NCBI GenBank assembly: GCA_964422365.1
Contig: CAYRAV010000085.1
Coordinates: forward strand, 1 to 11,148
Direction: 5' to 3'
DNA length: 11,148 nucleotides
Origin: CAYRAV01 sp964422365
GTDB taxonomy: Bacteria; Bacillota; Clostridia; Lachnospirales; Lachnospiraceae
Shown piece after piece: positions 7,901-11,148 of this stretch. A program made the position numbers and the translations under genes. Each line of letters starts with the position of its first letter. Within the stretch, counting starts at the first letter, position 1. The notes under the pieces were generated by a model, which saw only the letters and a list, made by a program, of their open reading frames with translations, had not been told where the DNA came from and did not search any database.

Positions 7901-9737
7901 CCATCCTCCAGTGTATCTGGTGTTCTGTCTGCTGTCTTAGTTGTTCTGCTGGTTGTTCTGTCTGCTGCCTTAATTGTTCTATCTGTTGCTCTGCCAGTGG
8001 TTCTTTGTGTATATCTAGCTGTTGTTTTATTTCATCTGTAACGAAACTTACTGTTTCTAATATTTGGCATATATGCTGTAATGGCTCTTTTTGCAATAAT
8101 TTTGTATCCTCTTTTAATAAATGTGCTGTTACCTCTTTTATGGCAATCAGGTGAAGTTTTTTTTCCAGAAAGCGGCTCTGCTCTGTATGCTTTTTTGTCT
8201 TTGTTTGTTCTAACAATAGTTCTAGTTCATCATCTGTAAATATTTCCGGATTATCCACTTGTTGTTCTAATGCGGCTTTCTTTCCTAATACCATTTCCTG
8301 ATTGAATCGGTTCTGTTCTTCTTCCGCTCCCTGTTGTCTTGAAGCTGTTTTTATATATTCATAAAATAATTCTTTATACTCTTCTACTTTTCCTAATAAT
8401 ATGTTTCTTGTAATCTCATCACTATACTGCAGAACATCTGCTATATCGTTTTCTGTTTTTTGATATTCCTCTAAACGTATTTTTTGGTGTAAATGCCTGT
8501 CTTCCTTCTTTGCTGGTATATTGGACACATATTCTGTTCTTTTCTTAATCACCGTATTCGTATGCTCCGTCCCTATTCTCATAGCAGTACTGCTATGTTC
8601 TGCATTATACCTCTTAGCAGTCCCATGATAGGCAGTTTCTAGATTCTTGGCAATACCAGGATAGGCAGCTTCTAAATAATTCTGTATTACCTGACTACCA
8701 AATTCCCGCAACATATGAAAAACCATTTCCTCTTTCTTTAGAACATCCTGCTCCTGTTCCAGTTGCTGTATACACCGCTTGAAATGATATTTTTCTAACT
8801 GTGTTTCAATGGAAGTTTTCCAAATCTGCTGGTAATTCATTATTCGGTTCTCTTTAATCCAGTGATTTAAGTTTGTAAAAAATGTATGGGTCATTGTAAG
8901 TGGAGCCATACATTTCTTCTGCTCTGTTCTTACTTTATTCCTGATTTTTTCTGTCTGCTCTTTCTTTTCATATATTCTAATCTGCTGTTCCACATATTCT
9001 GCTGCCATCTTTATATCCATGGCTGCTCTATCTCCCTCATTTGATGCCATCTTTACATTCGTGGCTGCTCTATCTCCCTCATTTGATGCCATCTTTACAT
9101 TCGTGGCTGCTCTATCTCCATTATTTGATGCCATCTTTACATTCGTGGCTGCTCTATCTCCATTATTTGATACCATCTTTACATTTATGGGTGCTGTATC
9201 TCCATTATTTGATGCCATGATATGGAAATTCATAAATTCATCTCCCGGGGAAATCATATCATTGTCTGCCACTTCATTGGCTTTTTCCCCGCTTTTGACA
9301 TACTTTTTTTGCACTGTATTTTGGTAAACTCGATAACACTGTTCCATATTGTGATACAGGCTGTGATTGTATGTTCTGATTTCTGATAAATTATTCTCTA
9401 AATTCTCTGTAATCTGTCTTAGCAGAAAAGAATTCTCATATAGAAATTGATTTTTATTCGTCCCGCTTTTTAGTAAAAAGGATATTATTTTCCATGTGGC
9501 AGAAATCATTGTATTCTGATTCTGCTGCCATCTCCCTCCGGCTGCTGCCTGTTCTAAAAATACAAGTGCAGTATAATCAAATTGATAATTGAGAATCGTT
9601 GTATATTTATCTAAAATGGTCTTTGCAAATGCAGAAAATTGTGTTCTGCATATTCCCATTGGAACAACTGGAAGTCCATTGATAGCAGCTTGCCTTCCTA
9701 TTGGTGCTGTAACTAATTTCATCTGCCTAATCAGCAT
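4974..9737 (-). CDS. Giant repeat-rich helical protein of unknown function (tape-measure or cargo candidate)
   Basis: 1587 residues, not recognised. It has no signal peptide, no clear membrane segment and no enzyme motif that I can name. The N-terminal about 150 residues look folded (VTAPIGRQAAINGLPVVPMG near the start). Next come five 14-residue repeats (174-243), five degenerate 11-residue units (about 355-410), a Gln-rich QLRQQTEQ tract (about 580-625), four diverged modules of 160-190 residues each opening with a motif like LPERKxxYL (665, 854, 1023, 1186), EKTEN repeats (about 884-908), a Lys/Glu tract (about 1343-1377) and a C-terminal coiled coil (about 1500-1587). The start at 9737 follows GAGGGGGAT; Met6 is a possible alternative. 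It sits in the Afp6 slot between tube and LysM protein, which is also the tape-measure (XkdO) slot of PBSX-like tails. Role is inferred only: tape measure, tube-lumen cargo or scaffold. Confidence 0.85.
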   Translation of the reverse strand: MLIRQMKLVTAPIGRQAAINGLPVVPMGICRTQFSAFAKTILDKYTTILNYQFDYTALVFLEQAAAGGRWQQNQNTMISATWKIISFLLKSGTNKNQFLYENSFLLRQITENLENNLSEIRTYNHSLYHNMEQCYRVYQNTVQKKYVKSGEKANEVADNDMISPGDEFMNFHIMASNNGDTAPINVKMVSNNGDRAATNVKMASNNGDRAATNVKMASNEGDRAATNVKMASNEGDRAAMDIKMAAEYVEQQIRIYEKKEQTEKIRNKVRTEQKKCMAPLTMTHTFFTNLNHWIKENRIMNYQQIWKTSIETQLEKYHFKRCIQQLEQEQDVLKKEEMVFHMLREFGSQVIQNYLEAAYPGIAKNLETAYHGTAKRYNAEHSSTAMRIGTEHTNTVIKKRTEYVSNIPAKKEDRHLHQKIRLEEYQKTENDIADVLQYSDEITRNILLGKVEEYKELFYEYIKTASRQQGAEEEQNRFNQEMVLGKKAALEQQVDNPEIFTDDELELLLEQTKTKKHTEQSRFLEKKLHLIAIKEVTAHLLKEDTKLLQKEPLQHICQILETVSFVTDEIKQQLDIHKEPLAEQQIEQLRQQTEQPAEQLRQQTEHQIHWRMGQQLSQQTGEAAEITEKKQMWLSSHLLGTWNRTTEKHRLQVYDIKEVFEKGSLPERKLVYLTIENVIDQMLIEESRFIDKNLSGKKEFVQVKREMIQETDGIKRAAGDWRFLMAKARSERVNQAIENLGQENRHLLEEKIQEYIERFSVSVRENKVENWNLLFEPEEIDKFHEIFSENKRIVFGKQTEAPEEKKEMKKQKYSSSFYPVIQHFHVNPNIVTKNAKNYMTSISDLIHVFQRGNLTEQKLMYLALKYTFSDIKERKEHWSEIIESMKKIENAEKTENAEKTENTEKTENLEKLKNTKKIENVQKLETVFPIRDTIDSGKSEQYHAAVSMIVSALSKLQKADKTFVERGVSRYINRFYQVMNSKIWRYFFDEGEIKSLGKLLSVKEKEGILKQEKIESILLEGELPERKIMYLAIKNVLDDKVMEKKENLAWYEEWKQVMVQDRDRIQITDRNSKLFMQEEKSNAIIAVLAKLQKTEREQVEKEVTQYINTFYQMINSDNRADDGISDDNIGRKEAGKQDKRQELWEEWQKFFDKEEIKNLAEVLSVKKNTEILNQERVVSAFLEGELPERKMMYLAVENAIDTIIMEKSIQPDLWEEREKIILLKKQLIKEEDLAQIAAGNWNVLLNQERSREIITTFSSLEEKMQQRISDYAAKNLTDFYQQQFARIELLKRQESQNKTEKHNNFHKTSAELSKQIWQEWQQYFAEEERTILQYYYNLQNRKEEREQKEGGKRKEEGKRKEEKNIKEGKTRREEKYKYPESGQFTLKVSKYIDEVYRGSTKYDKARHNMITDAAEKARLYECSKQLQRDTFLFMEYSDTKNVYLTQRNKNFMQPPEKQNGNEMPVLQSRNDIKYQEESVKKVLDYSKSKTEEALEGQQRENMVTSEQKMILQELEGNLLDYKEELEENIERLEEVEHQLKNQEKNIQFLKETQNNITKKIRTKAEERQFMYQLKEEIQLEKIRSGKM
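5605..5710 (-). repeat. Lys/Glu-rich low-complexity tract in the giant protein
   Basis: About 35 codons encode short GKRKEE / IKEGKTRREE units. The coding strand is almost pure purine here. It is probably an extended charged helix linking the fourth large module to the C-terminal region. Confidence 0.7.
6151..7745 (-). repeat. Four diverged large modules inside the giant gene
   Basis: Each module starts with a conserved helix: LPERKLVYLTIENVID (residue 665), LTEQKLMYLALKY (854), LPERKIMYLAIKNVLD (1023) and LPERKMMYLAVENAID (1186). Later in each unit come similar segments of the type YINRFYQ, then FFD-EEIK-L, then a LSVK-like stretch. Spacing is 189, 169 and 163 residues. The last two copies are still near identical in DNA around the opening motif (about 6155-6195 compared with 6645-6685), so duplication or gene conversion there is recent. 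Confidence 0.85.
7015..7086 (-). repeat. 18-base tandem repeat encoding EKTENA units
   Basis: Four consecutive 18-base units (7015, 7033, 7051, 7069); the middle two are identical, the first differs in one base and the last in several. Each encodes six residues, so changes in copy number keep the frame. Every unit holds a six- or seven-base T-run on the plus strand (A-run in the message), which could favour slippage. Confidence 0.85.
8543..8675 (-). repeat. Degenerate 33-base tandem repeat (11-residue units)
   Basis: Residues about 355-410 align as LEAAYPGIAKN, LETAYHGTAKR, YNAEHSSTAMR, IGTEHTNTVIK and a more diverged fifth unit. The first two are close in DNA; later ones have drifted. An 11-residue period suits a right-handed coiled coil. 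Confidence 0.75.
9006..9215 (-). repeat. Five 42-base in-frame minisatellite units (14-residue repeats)
   Basis: Exact 42-base spacing (9006, 9048, 9090, 9132, 9174). The encoded unit is MASNNGDRAATNVK with small variations; residues 174-243. The three central units differ at only a few bases while the outer ones have drifted, the pattern of recent expansion from the middle. Units are hydrophilic and rich in N, G, D and A, so this stretch is likely a flexible linker rather than a helix. Confidence 0.95.
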
Positions 9738-9755
9738 AATATCCCCCTCTTTTGT

Positions 9756-10178
9756 TTAAAACAGTACCTGCATTTCTTTTAAACCTGAATGTATAATCTC
9801 TAGTTTTTCAATCATAACAGATTTTCCCATTGCATCCATAGAAGAATATGTTTTGGATAATATAAGACCATCATTAAAATATAGTATCCTCTCTGTATCC
9901 CCATTATTTTTTACAAAAATCATTACATTTTTTACTTTTGTTCCAGCTTTTAATGATTGAAGTGCATTGCCAATACTACTTGTACAAACCCCTCTTTCAA
10001 ATATTACCTTATCAGGTTTTTTCTTGGGTTTTTTAAAATACATCGGGTGCTCGTTCTGTCCCCCTTCAATCAACGTATCATATTCTATTCTTGAACCAAT
10101 ATTTGTTACCTTTGAAAAACTTGCCTTGATCAAATTAAATCTTACAACAAATTCTGTGCCTGTGATAAATTCTGCCAT
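9756..10178 (-). CDS. Tail tube protein, T4 gp19-like (Afp5/Afp1 type)
   Basis: 140 residues, typical length for the gp19/Hcp-fold tube family whose hexamers stack to form the inner tube. The family pattern is clear: FVVRFNLIKASFSKVTNIG at the N-terminus, EGGQNEHPMYFKKPKKK then VIFERGVCTS, a YFNDGLILSKTYSSMDA segment and the closing VMIEKLEIIHSGLKEM. Its position next to the baseplate genes and apart from the sheath region suggests the Afp5-like first tube ring rather than the main tube. This is inference, as the main tube gene is outside the window. The start at 10178 follows AAAGGATG; the giant gene begins 18 bases after the stop. Confidence 0.9.
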   Translation of the reverse strand: MAEFITGTEFVVRFNLIKASFSKVTNIGSRIEYDTLIEGGQNEHPMYFKKPKKKPDKVIFERGVCTSSIGNALQSLKAGTKVKNVMIFVKNNGDTERILYFNDGLILSKTYSSMDAMGKSVMIEKLEIIHSGLKEMQVLF

Positions 10179-10348
10179 ATTGATTCATCCTTTCTCTTTT
10201 GCCGCTGTTCTTTATACTGCTGCTTACAGTAATTCATTCTCTCTATCTCTATGCCACACTCTGCATCCCCATCCGGATATACCGCAACTTATGCCCATTC
10301 GGGCTGGCAGACTTTGCTAATAAGGTTCGATATTTGTTCCAAATTCAT
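10142..10348 (-). pseudogene. Remnant reading frame interrupted by one in-frame TAA
   Basis: On the minus strand one frame reads MNLEQISNLISKVCQPEWA, then TAA (10289-10291), then 48 sense codons beginning VAVYPDGDAECGIEIERMNY and ending 37 bases inside the tube gene. The second part is protein-like, with charged helix-forming content after MNYCKQQ. A 31-codon ORF could start at ATG 10237 behind GAGAG. The first part lies within the intergenic repeat copy. I do not recognise the product. It may be a decayed small gene, a repeat that happens to be open, or a real 31-residue peptide. Confidence 0.35.
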
Positions 10349-10441
10349 TCCATACAGCCTGCTGCACCTCCACAAATTTAAAACAACTCCCTACAAATTG
10401 TGACACACATCCTATAACAGGTAATTTTCAACCACGCTTTA
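10284..10441 (-). repeat. Intergenic repeat, copy A (longer form)
   Basis: Reads leftward on the minus strand. It starts at the stop codon of the DUF6760-like frame and matches copy B at 11032-11148 in the opposite orientation. Shared blocks are the first about 50 bases (AGCGTG..TGAAAATT..ATGTGTGTCACAATTTGT), ATTTGGAxCAAATATC, and the end with the hairpin GCCCGAATGGGC. Relative to copy B it has about 43 extra bases in the middle. Internal hairpin CCTG-TTA-TAGG. Confidence 0.85.
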
Positions 10442-10618
10442 GACTTTAAAAACATTTTCTGGTTCCTGATTGAGTTTGCTATTAATTTCTGATATTTCCT
10501 TGCACCATCTCAGCCTATCCCTGTGGCTCAAGCTCATAATCTCTTTCTGGCTCCAGTGCATATAATACCCAATAAAGGCAGCCTCCTCATAAATTTTGTC
10601 TGCCGGATAAGTTATGAT
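10439..10618 (-). CDS. DUF6760-like small eCIS protein without a normal start codon
   Basis: The frame reads ITYPADKIYEEAAFIGYYMH, continues WSQKEIMSLSHRDRLRW and ends at TAA 10439. The YP-D--YEE-AFI-Y--HW----I--L-HRDR-RW pattern is that of DUF6760, a family found next to hub chaperone and LysM genes in eCIS loci; its role is unknown. There is no ATG, GTG or TTG between the upstream in-frame TGA and the conserved core. The codon just before the conserved ITYP is ATC (10616-10618), which would give 59 residues; the first real ATG would remove the conserved first 19. The frame is -1 relative to the chaperone and open through its last codons, so expression by ribosomal frameshift is likely (see the site at 10602-10639). 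Alternatives are a non-standard ATC/ATA start, or a gene silenced by one point mutation. Confidence 0.75.
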   Translation of the reverse strand: MITYPADKIYEEAAFIGYYMHWSQKEIMSLSHRDRLRWCKEISEINSKLNQEPENVFKV

Positions 10619-10639
10619 TGTCCGGCTTCCATAAAATTT
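10602..10639 (-). promoter_or_regulatory. Candidate programmed -1 ribosomal frameshift site
   Basis: On the coding strand the heptamer A AAT TTT (10639-10633) is in the correct register of the chaperone frame (codons GTA AAT TTT, residues 116-118). Six bases later (ATGGAA) starts a perfect 6-bp stem GCCGGA/TCCGGC (arms 10626-10621 and 10607-10602) with a 13-base loop containing the chaperone stop. Slippage leads straight into the DUF6760 frame and gives a fusion of 118 + 64 = 182 residues. Heptamer, register, spacing and a GC-rich stem in AT-rich DNA all agree. Efficiency cannot be judged from sequence. Confidence 0.6.
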
Positions 10640-10986
10640 ACCGGAATCTCAATTTCTTCTCCACAGTGGGGACATATTCCTTTGTAAACAGGCATCTCCA
10701 TTGTATTGATTTTCTGATACAGGTCTTGTAGATATGCCAAATCCATCGTATACAATTTCTCAATTATGTTTGTATCTACTGCCGGAAGTGTTCCTAGTTT
10801 TGTCACTACCCTCGCAAGCAGAATAATCGTAAGATATCCTGGATTCTGCTGTACCCGCGGGTCACGCATAGGAAGTATCTCATCTGCTGCATTAGCAAGA
10901 CGCATCACACCCTCTTTGTGTACTGTTCCTGCCATATCCACATAACCTCTTGGTAATGTAAATGTAAATTCTGTCTGAAATTCCAT
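10612..10986 (-). CDS. T4-type baseplate hub assembly chaperone / tail assembly protein
   Basis: 124 residues. It matches the eCIS tail-assembly family (T4 baseplate-hub chaperone type): LPRGYVDMAGTVHKEGVMRL, then NAADEILPMRDPRVQQNPGY, then the ILLARVVTKLGTLPAV and LAYLQDLYQKIN helices. Near the C-terminus is a single C-P-H-C pair (Cys105, Cys108), which could bind metal only as a dimer or together with another chain. Such proteins help assemble tube and hub and are probably absent from the finished particle (inference). AAAGGAGAAGGAT lies upstream of ATG 10986. The last codons overlap the -1 frame of the DUF6760-like ORF; a frameshift would replace residues 119-124 by 64 others. Whether the terminal Ser-stop (TCA TAA) is ancestral is doubtful, as one base change would make TGA. 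Confidence 0.88.
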   Translation of the reverse strand: MEFQTEFTFTLPRGYVDMAGTVHKEGVMRLANAADEILPMRDPRVQQNPGYLTIILLARVVTKLGTLPAVDTNIIEKLYTMDLAYLQDLYQKINTMEMPVYKGICPHCGEEIEIPVNFMEAGQS

Positions 10987-11019
10987 GATATATCCTTCTC
11001 CTTTTATAATATGTAAATT

Positions 11020-11049
11020 ATTATGTACTTTCTAGAGCGTGTCTGAAAA
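11020..11049 (-). promoter_or_regulatory. Possible sigma-A-type promoter upstream of the chaperone gene
   Basis: On the minus strand TTTTCA (11049-11044), an 18-base spacer and CATAAT (11025-11020) resemble -35 and -10 boxes. The -35 lies inside repeat copy B. The match is modest and AT-rich DNA makes chance matches common; transcription may simply come from upstream genes outside the window. Confidence 0.25.
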
Positions 11050-11148
11050 TTGCTTGTTACAAGATGTGTGTCACAATTTGTGGGGATTTGGACCAAATAT
11101 CCATACCATATCGGACGAAGTCCGCCAGCCCGAAAGGGCATGAGTTAC
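11032..11148 (+). repeat. Intergenic repeat, copy B (shorter form, cut by the window edge)
   Basis: Reads rightward, inverted relative to copy A. Contains hairpins CTTG-TTA-CAAG and TGTG-TGT-CACA inside an AAAT/ATTT outer pairing, then CGGAC-GAA-GTCCG and GCCC-GAAA-GGGC (the last with a GNRA-type loop). With copy A it brackets the chaperone/DUF6760 module. No coding function seen. Confidence 0.85.

Noticed and set aside
9006..9215. Regularly spaced repeats as a CRISPR array
   Set aside because: The units are contiguous with no unique spacers, and the 42-base period is a multiple of three inside an open gene.
9019..9327. Plus-strand 102-codon frame with a repeated AALSPSFDAIFTF peptide
   Set aside because: It is the antisense reading of the 42-base repeats in the giant gene; it has no binding site or family resemblance, and the minus frame is continuous for 1587 codons.
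10284..10300. GCCC-GAAT-GGGC hairpin as a transcription terminator
   Set aside because: No T-run follows on either strand, and the hairpin belongs to the repeat element shared with copy B.
1..11148. Complete prophage or R-type tailocin
   Set aside because: No capsid, portal, lysis or integrase genes are visible, and the DUF6760-like frame with LysM CIS tube protein and gp51-like chaperone favours an eCIS. A tailocin cannot be fully excluded because the flanks are not visible.

Overview
The window is AT-rich (roughly one third G+C by eye). Every convincing gene reads on the minus strand, with AGGAGG-type ribosome binding sites and very short gaps. Protein style and codon use suggest a Firmicute, probably a gut Clostridia/Lachnospiraceae bacterium; the taxonomy is inference. 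The genes form a contractile injection system, of the extracellular CIS (Afp/PVC-like, phage-tail-like) kind. No capsid, portal, terminase, lysis or integrase gene is visible.

In transcription order (right to left): a T4-type baseplate hub assembly chaperone (10986-10612); a small DUF6760-like reading frame directly behind it (to 10439) with no normal start codon; a 260-base gap holding a structured repeat and a remnant reading frame; a gp19/Afp5-like tail tube protein (10178-9756); a 1587-residue, repeat-filled, probably helical protein of unknown function (9737-4974); a LysM-type CIS tube protein (4958-4263); a gp27/GPD-like hub (4245-3169); a gp5/gpV-like spike (3169-2375); a gp25-like baseplate wedge (2361-1939); and the first 616 codons of a baseplate J/Afp11-like protein, which runs off the left edge (1848-1). 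Sheath, main tube, ATPase and terminator genes would be outside the window. No PAAR tip gene is present in the usual place near gp25.

The genes fit one operon that builds the tube-baseplate end of the particle. The LysM protein links tube to hub, hub and spike pierce the target, and gp25 and J form the wedges. The giant protein lies where Afp6 sits in eCIS loci and where the tape measure sits in PBSX-like phage tails.

The most notable signal is at the chaperone/DUF6760 junction. The second frame is in the -1 register, has no ATG/GTG/TTG, and is open through an in-register A AAT TTT slippery heptamer. Six bases after the heptamer comes a GC-rich perfect 6-bp stem. This is the layout of a programmed -1 frameshift, as in phage tail chaperones of the G/G-T type, and would give a 182-residue fusion. 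The two-frame module is flanked by inverted copies of an intergenic repeat whose internal hairpin shows a compensatory base-pair change.
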